This document shows, one piece after another, positions 1 to 9,412 of a stretch of 64,000 bases of DNA. This DNA is from Rhodospirillales bacterium (GTDB lineage: Bacteria; Pseudomonadota; Alphaproteobacteria; Acetobacterales; Acetobacteraceae). Under the pieces are notes generated by a model. That model was not told the DNA's origin. It was given only the letters and a program-made list of their open reading frames with translations, and did no database searches. The translations under genes and the position numbers were made by a program. The stretch is taken from positions 32,549 to 96,548 of the forward strand of contig JAGWQN010000116.1 of assembly GCA_028869995.1 (NCBI GenBank), in the 5' to 3' direction. Within the stretch, counting starts at the first letter, position 1; each line of letters opens with the position of its first letter.

Positions 1-1027
1 CGCCCAGCATCCGATCGGCACCGGACCTTACAAGTTCATCTCCTGGCTGGCGCAGGATCACCTGATCCTGCAGGCGTGGGATGGCTACTGGGGGACGAAG
101 CCCGATTTCCGCCACGTGCGGGTCGAGAGCATCCCCGAAGGCGCGACGCGCCTGGCGGCGCTGCTGTCGGGACAGGTGCAGTACGCGGAGAAGATCGACC
201 CGTCCGATTTCGGACGCGTACGGAACAGCGGGCGGGCCTCGCTCAGCGTCACGTCCGGCCTGCGGACCATGTATCTCGCGTTCGACGTCTGGCGGGGAAC
301 GAACTCCGCGGGAATGGCGCCGGGCAGCAAGAATCCGTTCATGGATTCACGCGTGCGCCATGCCGTGGCGCAGGCTATCAATGTGCCGCTGCTGCGCGAG
401 AAGATCTTCGACAGCGCCGCGACCGTAGCGGCCCAGTTCACCCCTGCCGGCCTCGAGGCACACAACCCGGCGCTGAAGCCGCTCGCCTACGATCCCGCCA
501 ACGCCCGCAAGCTTCTCGCGGCGGCAGGATACGGCAAGGGATTTTCCGTTCGCCTTGATTCGACCAACGACCGCTATCTGGAGGATTCGCTGGTCGCCCA
601 GGCGATCGGCGGCATGCTCGGCGAGGTCGGCATCAAGGTAAAGGTCAACGCCATCCCCAAAGCGGTGTTCTTCCCACAGATCAACAGGGGGGAGTTCACC
701 ATGTACATGGCCGGCTGGAGCGGCACCGACCCGATCTCCACTTGGAACGCATTGTTCCACTGCCGTGACCAGAAGGCAGGCTTCGGCCATGTCAACCGCG
801 CCCATTACTGCGACGCAACGGCGGACAAGATCATGGCGAAGGCCGCAGAAACCTTCGATACGCCGAAGCGGATCGAACTCGAGCGCGAAGCCTACGCGAT
901 GGCGCTGAAGGCCCGCGCCTACAGCCCGCTCTATTTCCAGGACGAGGTCGCCGGCGTGGCCAAGGGCGTGGCGTGGCAGGAGCGGCCGGATGGGCTCGTG
1001 TTCGTCGCGCAGATGAAGCGGGCCTGA
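1..1027 (+). CDS. ABC transporter substrate-binding protein, family 5 (partial)
   Basis: Periplasmic peptide/nickel-type solute-binding protein that would deliver its ligand to the two permeases just downstream. The 5' end lies outside the window; the frame is open from base 2. The visible part begins just before a GTGPYKF stretch, typical of SBP_bac_5 proteins. It keeps the long C-terminal lobe, including LDSTNDRYLEDS and a region ending in SPLYFQDEVAG. About 341 residues are seen, so the signal peptide and roughly the first third are missing. A 123-base gap separates it from the first permease. The ligand (dipeptide, oligopeptide, nickel or other) cannot be told from this sequence. Confidence 0.9.
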   Translation, partial: AQHPIGTGPYKFISWLAQDHLILQAWDGYWGTKPDFRHVRVESIPEGATRLAALLSGQVQYAEKIDPSDFGRVRNSGRASLSVTSGLRTMYLAFDVWRGTNSAGMAPGSKNPFMDSRVRHAVAQAINVPLLREKIFDSAATVAAQFTPAGLEAHNPALKPLAYDPANARKLLAAAGYGKGFSVRLDSTNDRYLEDSLVAQAIGGMLGEVGIKVKVNAIPKAVFFPQINRGEFTMYMAGWSGTDPISTWNALFHCRDQKAGFGHVNRAHYCDATADKIMAKAAETFDTPKRIELEREAYAMALKARAYSPLYFQDEVAGVAKGVAWQERPDGLVFVAQMKRA

Positions 1028-1150
1028 GCAGCGAACGAAGGGCATGCAGCGCTTGCGCGGAAAACGCGCCTCCCTCATGGCGGCGCGCGCCACGGCCACG
1101 CGGCGCGCATGCCCTCGGACCGCATCTAGCAACCGAGGTGACGCGACGGC

Positions 1151-2071
1151 ATGACCGGTTTCCTGTTCGCTCGCCTGCTGCGTGCGATCGTCACGCTGTG
1201 GGCGGTGCTCACGCTCGTCTTCGTGCTCATCCATGCCACCGGCAACCCGATCGCCGTGCTGGCACCGGAGCAGATGGATGCCGCGCAGCGCGCCGCCCTG
1301 GCCGCGGCTCTGGGCCTGAACAAGCCGCTGCTGGTGCAGTATGGGGTGTTCATGGGCGGCGTGCTGCACGGTAACCTTGGCGTCTCCTACTACAGCAACA
1401 CGCCGGCCATGCCGTTGCTGCTTTCGCGGGTGCCGGTGACGCTCGAGCTGGTCGGGCTCGCGATCGGCACCGCGGTGGCGATCGGCATGCCCTTCGGCGT
1501 GTTTGCCGCGCTGCATCCCGACAGCCTCGCGGACCGCGCGCTGCGCGGGCTATCGGTGCTGGGCGCCTCGGTGCCGACGTTCTTCGTCGGGATCGTCCTC
1601 ATCTTCGTCTTCAGCGTTCTGACCAACGTGCTGCCGGCCTCCGGCGGTGGCAACATCGTGCACTTCATCATGCCGGCGATCACGCTGGCCTTTTTCCGCA
1701 TCGCCTTCTTCACCCGCCTCGTCCGCAGCTCCCTGCTCGACTCACTCTCGCAACAATATGTGCGCACCGCGCGCGCCAAGGGGCTCAGCGAGGCGATGGT
1801 GGTGCTGAAGCACGCGCTGCGTCCTGCCGCGTTGCCGCTCGTCACCGTGTTTGGACTGCAATTCGGCCAATTGTTCGCCGGCACCGTGATCACCGAGACC
1901 ATCTTTGCCCTGCCAGGCATGAACCGGATGGCTCTGGAGGCGCTGTTCCGTCTCGACTACCCGATCATCCTCTCTTACGTGCTGGTTGCCGCCGGAATGT
2001 TCGTGTTCATCAACCTGGTCACCGATGTGCTTTACGGCGTGATCGATCCGCGGGTCGGTCATGCGCGTTGA
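1151..2071 (+). CDS. ABC transporter permease, DppB/OppB family
   Basis: Inner-membrane permease of a peptide-type ABC importer, 306 residues, the usual DppB length. The N-terminus (MTGFLFARLLRAIVTLWAV) is the conserved first membrane segment. About six membrane segments follow. The cytoplasmic EAA loop, which docks the ATPase, is visible as YVRTARAKGLSEAMVVLKHALRPA-like sequence around residues 200-220. It overlaps the next permease by 11 bases, so the two are co-translated. Substrate is unknown. Confidence 0.93.
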   Translation: MTGFLFARLLRAIVTLWAVLTLVFVLIHATGNPIAVLAPEQMDAAQRAALAAALGLNKPLLVQYGVFMGGVLHGNLGVSYYSNTPAMPLLLSRVPVTLELVGLAIGTAVAIGMPFGVFAALHPDSLADRALRGLSVLGASVPTFFVGIVLIFVFSVLTNVLPASGGGNIVHFIMPAITLAFFRIAFFTRLVRSSLLDSLSQQYVRTARAKGLSEAMVVLKHALRPAALPLVTVFGLQFGQLFAGTVITETIFALPGMNRMALEALFRLDYPIILSYVLVAAGMFVFINLVTDVLYGVIDPRVGHAR

Positions 2072-2936
2072 GCTGCGCTCCCTGCCCTGGCTTTCGCTCG
2101 GCATTTTTATGCTCCTGGTGATCTGCGCGGTCTTCGCGAGCTGGATTGCGCCGCACGACCCGGAGCACCAATCGCTGCTCGCCAGGCTCACCGCACCCGT
2201 TTGGGAGAGCGGCGGCAGCTGGAAGTACCCGCTCGGCACCGACGGGCTCGGACGCGACGTGGCATCCAACATCTGCTACGGGCTGCGGGTTTCGTTGCTG
2301 GTCGGGTTCATCTCCGTGGCGATCAGCATCGTGCTGGGAGCAACGGCCGGCCTGATCGCAGGATATCGCAGCGGCGGCTGGTTCGACCGTATCGTCATGC
2401 CGCTGGTCGATTTGCAGCTTTCCGTCCCGGCCGTCCTGATTGCCTTGGCCGTCATGGCGATGACCGGCCGCGGGCTCCTGAAGCTGATCCTGGTCATCGG
2501 CGTGGTCGGTTGGGCCCAGTACGCCCGGCTGATGCGCGCGAGCGTGCTGGCGGAGCGCGAACGCGACTATGTGATGGCGGCCCGACTGCTGGGCGCCTCC
2601 GAGTTTCGCGTGCTGTTCCGCCACCTGCTGCCGAATGCGCTGAACGCGCTGCTGGTGCAGGCCTCGGTCGATATACCGCGCGCCGTGGAGCTGGAGGCTT
2701 CGCTGTCCTTCCTCGGCCTCGGGGTGGCGGTGACCACGCCGTCGCTGGGGCTGCGCGTGGCGCAGGGCTATCAGTACCTGTTCGGGGGGAGTTGGTGGCC
2801 CTCCGTGATCCCGGGCCTGGCGCTGGTGTTGCTCGTGCTGGCGGAAAACCTGATCGGTGACTGGGCGCGCGACGCGCTCGACCCCCAATATCGCGGCCGC
2901 GCGGTGCGCGTGGCGGCGCTGGCCAAGGATGCGTGA
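2061..2936 (+). CDS. ABC transporter permease, DppC/OppC family
   Basis: Second permease of the same importer, 291 residues. The first membrane segment is near residues 10-30, followed by the family-typical periplasmic HDPEHQSLLARLTAP and a PLGTDGLGRDV motif. The EAA loop is at about residues 165-190 (YVMAARLLGASEFRVLFRHLLPN). It starts inside the end of the upstream permease gene. The DppD/DppF-type ATPases that normally follow are absent: a tRNA gene and the flagellar block come next. The ATPases must lie upstream of the window or elsewhere. Confidence 0.93.
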   Translation: MRVELRSLPWLSLGIFMLLVICAVFASWIAPHDPEHQSLLARLTAPVWESGGSWKYPLGTDGLGRDVASNICYGLRVSLLVGFISVAISIVLGATAGLIAGYRSGGWFDRIVMPLVDLQLSVPAVLIALAVMAMTGRGLLKLILVIGVVGWAQYARLMRASVLAERERDYVMAARLLGASEFRVLFRHLLPNALNALLVQASVDIPRAVELEASLSFLGLGVAVTTPSLGLRVAQGYQYLFGGSWWPSVIPGLALVLLVLAENLIGDWARDALDPQYRGRAVRVAALAKDA

Positions 2937-2958
2937 CGGGCGGCGCAAAGCCCGCCCG
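2937..2958 (+). terminator. Hairpin after the dppBC-like operon
   Basis: A 7-bp GC-rich stem (CGGGCGG paired with CCGCCCG) with an 8-base loop begins right after the permease stop codon. No T-run follows, so it may be a weak or Rho-assisted terminator or an mRNA end-protecting hairpin. Confidence 0.4.
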
Positions 2959-3102
2959 GAGCCAGCGCGTGGCATGGCAGAGAAGCGAGCCGTAGCCGGA
3001 CGTTAGCCCGGCGCTCCCGGCGACAGGCAATGCCAGGCCCGCCGATCGCCTTCCACGTTCATCGCTTGCCGACGTAGAGGTCGCATTGTTGTCAGGGGAC
3101 GG

Positions 3103-3178
<76 letters not shown>

Positions 3179-3242
3179 GCCGAACCGACAGGGGCGGCCG
3201 TATAGCGTTCCCACACGTTCTTGGGAAGCCCCGTTGGCCTGG

Positions 3243-4334
3243 CTAGCCACCCAACGGCAGGTATTTCACCAGCGACAGCCCCTGCTCCGCCGCGATCATC
3301 TGATAGCTCGCCTGTAGCTGGGTCTGCACCGTCGAGAGCTTGGTCATGGCGGCCGCCGCGTCGACGTCCTCGGCCGCCGAGAGTTGGGTCTGCAGCGCCG
3401 TCGCCGCCCCGGCGAGCTGGGTTGAGGTGGCCTGCATCGCGGTCTGCCGGTCACCCATGACGCCGGCATCCTGGTTCAGCGCCGTGATGGCGTCGCCGAG
3501 GCTGGTGCGGACGTCGCTGACCAACGTCGAAAACCCGGCATCCGAGAGCTGTGTGCGCGACAGCGAGCCGAGCGTGGCGAGCGCACGCAGCACATCGCGC
3601 GTATAGGAGCCCGTGGTCGAGGAGCCCGTGGAGGCGATATCCGCGTTGGCATTGGCAACGATCCCCGTGGGTACGTAGATCCCGCTGCCGGTCTCCGCGA
3701 GTGTTCGCAGATCCGTCCCCGAGGAAGCCGCGGCGTTCAGCGCAGCCGAGAATGGGCTGGTGGCGGCGCTGTTGGACGTGGCGACGGCCAGCGTCGAGGC
3801 GATCGTCGCCGTGGCACCGTTGCTGCCCAAGCCGGCGACCGCGGCCGCGATCGCGGTCGCGAAACCCGAACTTCCGATGCTGTCTGGATTCGGCACCGGC
3901 GCGTTCGCCGTGTCCTGTCCGGCGAACACGTAGGTGTTGCCGTCCTTGCTGTCGAGAAGGTTGGCGACCTGGGCCAGCGCATCGCGGGCACTGGCGGCGA
4001 TGCTGTCCACGGTGCCGGAATCGAGGCCGTTGAGGTTGTTGGTCTGGGCATAGAACTTACTGGCAATGGAACTGATCTCCGACAGCGCCGTCTGCGCGAC
4101 GCCCATCGGCCCGGCCGCAGCCGCGATATTCGCCTGGTAGGTCGAGTTCGCATGCAACGCCGGCGTGAGGGACAGCACGGTCGAGGTGCCGCCGCCGAGC
4201 CCTGCGACCTCGGGCGACACGTAGCCTGAGGCGACCTGTTGCGTTAGCGTATTGAGCTGGGTGCGCGTGGCGCCCGCATTCGCCAACAGCTGCGCGAGCA
4301 CCGGCGATCCGCCGCCCGTGATGGTCGCGCTCAT
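3243..4334 (-). CDS. flgL: Flagellar hook-associated protein 3 (hook-filament junction)
   Basis: FlgL forms, with FlgK, the junction between hook and filament outside the cell. The 363-residue protein shows the flagellin-like N-terminus (LAQLLANAGATRTQLNTLTQQVASGY) and a matching C-terminal helix (KLSTVQTQLQASYQMIAAEQGLSLVKYL). The middle is rich in Ala, Ser and Thr with low charge. The start chosen is the ATG sharing an ATGA with the flgK stop. An upstream ATG would add nine residues inside flgK. It is the last gene of the leftward flgE-flgK-flgL group. Confidence 0.9.
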   Translation of the reverse strand: MSATITGGGSPVLAQLLANAGATRTQLNTLTQQVASGYVSPEVAGLGGGTSTVLSLTPALHANSTYQANIAAAAGPMGVAQTALSEISSIASKFYAQTNNLNGLDSGTVDSIAASARDALAQVANLLDSKDGNTYVFAGQDTANAPVPNPDSIGSSGFATAIAAAVAGLGSNGATATIASTLAVATSNSAATSPFSAALNAAASSGTDLRTLAETGSGIYVPTGIVANANADIASTGSSTTGSYTRDVLRALATLGSLSRTQLSDAGFSTLVSDVRTSLGDAITALNQDAGVMGDRQTAMQATSTQLAGAATALQTQLSAAEDVDAAAAMTKLSTVQTQLQASYQMIAAEQGLSLVKYLPLGG

Positions 4335-5863
4335 GGCACCGCCTGCTCCAGCGTGTTCCACATTGCCTGCACGGCGCTGATCACTTTGGCGTTGGCGCCA
4401 TAGGCGTTCTGCAACGCGATCATGGTGGACATCTCCGTGTCGATCGAGACACCGCTGCCCGCGGCAAGCCGGGTCTGCAACGCGGTCTGCAGAGATTGCG
4501 CGCTGGTCAGCGCGGCCTGCGCGTCGGCTGCGTCCGCGGCTTGAGCGCCGACCAGCGCGCTCGCCTGGCCCGCGAGATCCGGCTGCGGTCCGTAAGGCGC
4601 GGCGAGGTTGCCGGCCGGGCCCAGCCCCGTGGTGGCCGCCGCGGGCTGGCCAACGCCGGCCTGTGCGTCCGAGCCCAGCGCATAGGACAGCACGCGCGTG
4701 ATCAGCGTGGTGAAGCCAGCCGGGCCGCCCGGCGGGTTGGGCGTGAAGGCGCTGGCACCGATCAGCGAGCCGGCCACCGCATTGGTGCCGTCGCGCACCA
4801 GCGAGGGGTTTGCCGCGACCGCGGGATTGACCGTGATCGTTCCCGCGTAGCCGATATAGTTGGCCTGGGTCGGCGTACCATAGGGTGCCGGAACATGGCC
4901 CGCCGGGTCGGTGAACAGGGTCATCCCCTGCGCGCTGAACCGGGTCGAGAGCGTTTCCGCAAATTCGTCGAGTTCGGCCTGCTGGGTCGGCAGCGTCTGA
5001 TCGCGCAGCGTGAGGTTGGCGCCGATCGCTCCGGCACCGGTTGCCGAGGTCAGGGTCGCCGTCACGTCGATGCCGCCGAGCGTGATCGCGGGGATGGTGG
5101 TCGGGTAGACGGAGCCTGCAGAGAGCGTCGCCGGCTGTGTCGCGAACATGGTGCTGCCGTCGAGCGGCAGGGAAAGTCCGCTCGCGGTGTAGGCTGTCAC
5201 GTTCCCGTCCGGCTGCCCGAGGAAGCGGATCCCGCCCAGTTGCCCGGCCTGGTCGATCGCCGCGTCGCGCTGGTTCTCGAGGTCGGCGGTGGACTGGCCG
5301 GCACCCTTGAGGGCGACAATCTGTTTCGAAAGACGGCCGATCGTCGCCAGCGTCGTGTTCAGGGTCGTGACGTCGGCGACGATGCTGTCCTGCGCCGCCT
5401 GGCGCGCTTGCTGGTAGGCGTTGGAGAGCGTGTTGATCTGGCTTGCGAGCGTGCCCGCCGAAGCCACCACCGCGCTTTGCTGCGTCGCGTTTGCGGGATC
5501 GTTGAGCAGTGTCGAGAAGGCATCGCCGAGCTTGCCGAGCAGGCTTGCGATATCCTGCGACTGGCCCGTCGCCCCCTGGGCCGCGGCAACGGTCGAGAGC
5601 GCGGAGGCGCTGGTGGACAGCGCGCCGACCGTCGCGTTCTGCGCCAGCACCTGCGACTGGATCGCCGTGTCGAGCGCGCGCGTGGTCGGCAGGGCGAGCG
5701 TGCCCATGCCCTGGCTGCCGGCGGTGACGTCCTTCGTCGCCGAGACCTCGCGCGCGTAGTCGGGTGTCGAGGCATTGGCGATGTTCTGTGAGATCGCGCC
5801 AAAGCCCTCGGCGATCGCTGCCAGCCCTGAGCCCGCGTTGGCGAGGGCGCCTTCAAGACGCAT
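4331..5863 (-). CDS. flgK: Flagellar hook-associated protein 1
   Basis: FlgK is the first hook-filament junction protein, assembled directly on the hook. The 510-residue product has the rod/hook-type N-terminus (ALANAGSGLAAIAEGFGAISQNIANASTPDYAR), with the conserved SQNIANASTPDY element. Its C-terminus, from about residue 455, is the partner helix ending STMIALQNAYGANAKVISAVQAMWNTL. The long middle is Ala/Thr-rich. It starts two bases after the flgE stop and overlaps flgL by four bases, so the three genes form one operon. Confidence 0.94.
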   Translation of the reverse strand: MRLEGALANAGSGLAAIAEGFGAISQNIANASTPDYAREVSATKDVTAGSQGMGTLALPTTRALDTAIQSQVLAQNATVGALSTSASALSTVAAAQGATGQSQDIASLLGKLGDAFSTLLNDPANATQQSAVVASAGTLASQINTLSNAYQQARQAAQDSIVADVTTLNTTLATIGRLSKQIVALKGAGQSTADLENQRDAAIDQAGQLGGIRFLGQPDGNVTAYTASGLSLPLDGSTMFATQPATLSAGSVYPTTIPAITLGGIDVTATLTSATGAGAIGANLTLRDQTLPTQQAELDEFAETLSTRFSAQGMTLFTDPAGHVPAPYGTPTQANYIGYAGTITVNPAVAANPSLVRDGTNAVAGSLIGASAFTPNPPGGPAGFTTLITRVLSYALGSDAQAGVGQPAAATTGLGPAGNLAAPYGPQPDLAGQASALVGAQAADAADAQAALTSAQSLQTALQTRLAAGSGVSIDTEMSTMIALQNAYGANAKVISAVQAMWNTLEQAVP

Positions 5864-5865
5864 GG

Positions 5866-7188
5866 TCAGCCCATCATGTTAATCGTCGCCTGCATCATCT
5901 GATTCGCGGTCGTCACCGTCTTGGTGTTGGCGGTGTAGGCCTGCTGGGCGACGATGAGGTGGGTGAACTCCGAGGCGATGTCGACGTTGGACTGCTCGTC
6001 GGCCGAGGTGACGAGCGTGCCGGCGCCGTTGGTTCCGGCCGCCTGAACCAGCGCGTTGCCGGAATCGATCGTGGCGGTGAAAGCCTGTCCGTCCTGGCGC
6101 TGCAGCGCGTCGGGATTGGCGAAGGTGACGACGGGCACCTGGGCGACCGTCTGGCTCTGGCCGTTGCTGTAGTTGACGACAACATCGCCGGCGCTGGTCG
6201 TGCTCACGCTGCTGACGGATCCGGCGGGAAGCCCGTTCTGGGTCAGCCCGGTCAGATCGAAGCTGCTGCCGGCATACTGGGTGAGCCCCGCGGACGAACC
6301 GAAACTGCCAAGGTTGAGCGTGACATTCTGCGCCGCGCCGCCACCGAGGTCGGCCGTGAAACTGAGTGTCGCCGGTCCATTGGCGCTGTAGCTGCTCGCC
6401 GTCACGCTACCGGAGGCGCCGGTGATACTGCCGATGGTGCCGTCGGCCACGGGGTTGCCGCTCGCCGTCGGGCCGAAATTGACCACCGCCGTGCCGCGCG
6501 CGGCGGAGACCGTGTCGTCCGGCACGTTGATCGAGACCTGCCAGGAGTTGGGTGCGAGCTGGGTCCAGTCCAGTGCTACGGTGTGCGCCGTGCCGAGCGC
6601 ATCATAGACGCTGACCTGCGAGGTGATCGGCGCCAGGCTCGTTGGCGTCGCCGGCAGGTTGGCGGAGAGGTTCATCGTGCTGGTGGCCACCGGCGGATAG
6701 GGCGTCTGGGCGATCTGGATCGGGACCAGCGACGAGGTATTGGCCTGCCCGGTGACAGGATCGACCGGCCAGCCATTGAGCGCATCGCCGACATCGTTGA
6801 CGAGATAGCCGTTCGCATTCTCGCTGAAGGTGCCGTCGCGCGTAAAATATTGCCCGGGCCGGAACGTCTCGCTCGCGCTGCCGGCGGTGGTCGTCGCACC
6901 CGGCCGGCTCACGGCGAAAAAGCCCTGGCCGGAGATGGCCAGACTGGTCGGGTTGCTGTTCTGCGTGATGGTCCCTTGCAGGGCGTTCTGATACTGCGGG
7001 TGCGCGACCACGGAGCCCGATTCATTGACGGTCGCGGTGCTCTGGGTGAGGTAATCCTCGAACGAGGTGCCGATGCTCTTGAAACCGACGGTCTGACTGT
7101 TGGCAATGTTGTCGCTGATGTTGCTGAACGACGCGGCCTGGGCGTTGAGCCCGCTTACCGCCGTGTCCAGCGCGCCAAAGATCGACAT
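5866..7188 (-). CDS. flgE: Flagellar hook protein
   Basis: FlgE builds the flexible hook between rod and filament. The 440-residue protein opens with MSIFGALDTAVSGLNAQ and has the conserved SNISDNIANSQTVGFKS element. Near the C-terminus it has VDIASEFTHLIVAQQAYTAN followed by TVTTANQMMQATINM, the standard flagellar basal-body/hook tail. The frame is open for about 960 more bases upstream. That part runs antisense to fliK and contains no flagellar signature, so the start is placed at the ATG preceded by GGGAG. It heads flgE-flgK-flgL and is divergent from fliK. Confidence 0.95.
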   Translation of the reverse strand: MSIFGALDTAVSGLNAQAASFSNISDNIANSQTVGFKSIGTSFEDYLTQSTATVNESGSVVAHPQYQNALQGTITQNSNPTSLAISGQGFFAVSRPGATTTAGSASETFRPGQYFTRDGTFSENANGYLVNDVGDALNGWPVDPVTGQANTSSLVPIQIAQTPYPPVATSTMNLSANLPATPTSLAPITSQVSVYDALGTAHTVALDWTQLAPNSWQVSINVPDDTVSAARGTAVVNFGPTASGNPVADGTIGSITGASGSVTASSYSANGPATLSFTADLGGGAAQNVTLNLGSFGSSAGLTQYAGSSFDLTGLTQNGLPAGSVSSVSTTSAGDVVVNYSNGQSQTVAQVPVVTFANPDALQRQDGQAFTATIDSGNALVQAAGTNGAGTLVTSADEQSNVDIASEFTHLIVAQQAYTANTKTVTTANQMMQATINMMG

Positions 7189-7373
7189 AGGCTGCTCCCG
7201 GGCTTGCTGCTGATCGGCGTCGCCGACGCAGGAAGCGTGCCAGTGCAAAGGCCAGGCAAACGGCGGCAACTTTGCCCGACCGCATGCCCGTGCCCGGCCG
7301 TTTTGACCCGGCAACATCTGCCGCGGGGCCCAAACAGTCCCATGCAAGCGCGAGTGATCCGCCCGCCCGTCAC

Positions 7374-7389
7374 TGGCCGCGAATTTGCA
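7374..7389 (+). promoter_or_regulatory. Predicted sigma-54 promoter for fliK-flgD
   Basis: TGGCCGCGAATTTGCA fits the sigma-54 pattern: TGGC at -24, TTGCA at -12, and exactly ten bases between GG and GC. Sigma-54 drives many late flagellar genes in alphaproteobacteria. The implied transcription start is about base 7400, next to the first likely fliK ATG. No experimental evidence; this is a pattern match. Confidence 0.55.
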
Positions 7390-7400
7390 ACGGCCCATCC

Positions 7401-8696
7401 ATGGCAATGCCCGTGTCCTCCGCCGGCCAGACACCGCCGACTTCACCGGACGCGCTCCGCGTCCGCGCGAGCATCGCGTCACGGGGCCCAGCCGCCCCGT
7501 CCGGCGACGCGGGCGACGCTGCTGGCGTAAGGCCGGATGGCCTCGTCCGGGCCAGAAGCGCGTCCGGGCCGCCAGCGTCCGCCCTGTCGCCGCGCCAGGC
7601 TGGTTTCGCGACCGTGATCGCCAGCGCGCTGGGTTCCGCCGCGCCAGCTTCAACCGGCGCACCGGCGGCAGACGGTCCGCCCTCCCGCTTGGCGGCTCCC
7701 GCGTCCCCTTCGGCCCATCGGCCGCGCCGGCCGCAGCAGTCGGTGGCGGGACCAAGCCCAGCCATCGCCAACCTGGCGGCGCTCGCGGCGACGCCGCCGC
7801 CGCCCGCGACAACCGCCGCCTCGCAGGCTCCGCCGATCGCCGGCGACCCGGCACATGGCGGGAAGGCTGCGAGCCCGCCGGCGACAACGGCGGCGATCGC
7901 CGGCCCCGTCGCAACCGCCGGCAGCCTGGCCTCCACCAGCGCGACCAGGATCGCGGCAACCCGCGGGGCCGTGGATGGCACGGCGCCCGCTGCGCCCGGC
8001 ATCGCGAGCACCCCGACGAGCACGTCCCCGTTGCCGGCCGCGGCTCCAGCGCGGGCGACCAGCAGCGGTGCCGCCCAGGCCGCGAGTAGCCAAGAGCCCG
8101 GAAGCGCCCTTCGGCATGACGCGTCGAGGCCCCCCGACCTCGCTCCAACACCCCTGCATCCGCCGGCGGCCGCGGCAGCGCCGTCGCCCAACCCGATGTC
8201 AGCCGCCCTCCTGAGCGCGAGTTCGACGGCGGCGAACGCCACGATCCCGGGCAGCGCGACCACCGGCAACGGCGTGGCCGCCGCCCGCGCGACTGTAACC
8301 CAGGTCACCGGTGCCATCGTTCAGCTGGGGCCGGCGGCCGCGGCGCCACGCGCCAGCACCATCACCCTGCATCTGGCACCGCCAGCGCTCGGCCATGTGG
8401 CGATCCGCATCTCCGCGCCGCACAGCGCCAGCGCCGTGGTGACCATCACCGCCAGCCATCAGGCGTCGGCAGACGCGCTCGCCACGGCACGCCCGGGCCT
8501 CGAGGCATCACTGCTGCGCGCCGGCCTGCCGCCCGATACCCGCATCATCATCCATACACCGGGCGAGCCCCCGACCAGCGGGGGAAGCCCCGATCGCGGG
8601 TCGCGCCAGCCCGGCGGCCAACCGCGCCGCCCCACCCTACCGGCGCGGACAGAGACCGAACTGGATTTCGCCGAAACCCTCGACATCAGCGCCTGA
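7401..8696 (+). CDS. fliK: Flagellar hook-length control protein (FliK)
   Basis: FliK measures hook length and switches the export specificity of the flagellar secretion system. About 431 residues from this start. Residues 1 to about 300 are an extreme Ala/Pro/Thr-rich linker, as in other FliK proteins. The conserved C-terminal domain follows: ITLHLAPPALGHVAIRI, then VTITASHQASADAL and LRAGLPPDTRIIIHTPGE. ATGs at 7401 and 7407 are both possible. A further ATG at 7272 is in frame but lies upstream of the predicted sigma-54 promoter. Identification rests on the C-terminal domain and position beside flgD and flgE. Confidence 0.85.
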   Translation: MAMPVSSAGQTPPTSPDALRVRASIASRGPAAPSGDAGDAAGVRPDGLVRARSASGPPASALSPRQAGFATVIASALGSAAPASTGAPAADGPPSRLAAPASPSAHRPRRPQQSVAGPSPAIANLAALAATPPPPATTAASQAPPIAGDPAHGGKAASPPATTAAIAGPVATAGSLASTSATRIAATRGAVDGTAPAAPGIASTPTSTSPLPAAAPARATSSGAAQAASSQEPGSALRHDASRPPDLAPTPLHPPAAAAAPSPNPMSAALLSASSTAANATIPGSATTGNGVAAARATVTQVTGAIVQLGPAAAAPRASTITLHLAPPALGHVAIRISAPHSASAVVTITASHQASADALATARPGLEASLLRAGLPPDTRIIIHTPGEPPTSGGSPDRGSRQPGGQPRRPTLPARTETELDFAETLDISA

Positions 8697-8711
8697 CCAA
8701 GGAGACGCCGC

Positions 8712-9368
8712 ATGACCGCCAACCTCGCCGCCACCGCCGCCACCCAGAGCAGCACGGCCGCCAGCACGACCGGCGGCGCCAACACGCTCGCCTCGCTGAG
8801 CTCGAACTTCACCGACTTCCTGAACATGCTGATGACGCAGCTGCAGAACCAGGACCCGACCTCGCCCATGGATACCAACCAGTTCACGTCGGAGCTGGTT
8901 CAGTTCACCTCGGTCGAGCAGCAGATCAACACCAACAGCAGCCTCACGAAGCTGATCCAGTACACGCAGGACGGAACGATGCTGCAATCGGCGCAGATGG
9001 TCGGCAAACAGGTCGCGGTGACCGCGAGCCAGCTGGCGCTGCAGAATGGCCAGGCCGGACTGCAATACACCGCGACCAGCGCCGGTCCCGTCGTCGTCAC
9101 CGTCACCGACTCCTCCGGGAACATTCTCGATCAGCAGACGGCGCAGGCCGCCCAGGGGCCGAACAGCTGGAACTGGAACGGGCAGACGAGCGCCGGAACA
9201 CAGCTGCCTGACGGCGCCTACAACGTGAGCGTCACCGAAGGCGGCGGCGCCCTACCCTTCGCCGTGGTCGGCACCGCATCCGGCGTGCAGAACGCAAGCA
9301 GCGGCCTCGCGCTGCAGCTCGGTGCGCTGAGCGTGCCGTTTTCGTCACTCGTCTCGGTTCTGAACTGA
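8712..9368 (+). CDS. flgD: Flagellar hook assembly (capping) protein
   Basis: FlgD caps the growing hook and guides FlgE subunits into place. The 218-residue protein has the diagnostic N-terminal region at residues 35-80 (FLNMLMTQLQNQDPTSPMDTNQF, then ELVQFTSVEQQ). A FlgD Ig-like/tudor C-terminal part follows, with a WNWNGQTSAGTQLPDGAY motif. It begins 15 bases after fliK, so the two are probably co-transcribed. Confidence 0.96.
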   Translation: MTANLAATAATQSSTAASTTGGANTLASLSSNFTDFLNMLMTQLQNQDPTSPMDTNQFTSELVQFTSVEQQINTNSSLTKLIQYTQDGTMLQSAQMVGKQVAVTASQLALQNGQAGLQYTATSAGPVVVTVTDSSGNILDQQTAQAAQGPNSWNWNGQTSAGTQLPDGAYNVSVTEGGGALPFAVVGTASGVQNASSGLALQLGALSVPFSSLVSVLN

Positions 9369-9412
9369 GTCCGGCATCGCCTTCACGCTCCCTTTACCTC
9401 TCGCGGCAAGAA

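Noticed and set aside
7189..8151. Apparent 320-residue N-terminal extension of flgE
   Set aside because: It is antisense to fliK, Arg/Pro-rich and followed by a normal FlgE start with its own ribosome site.
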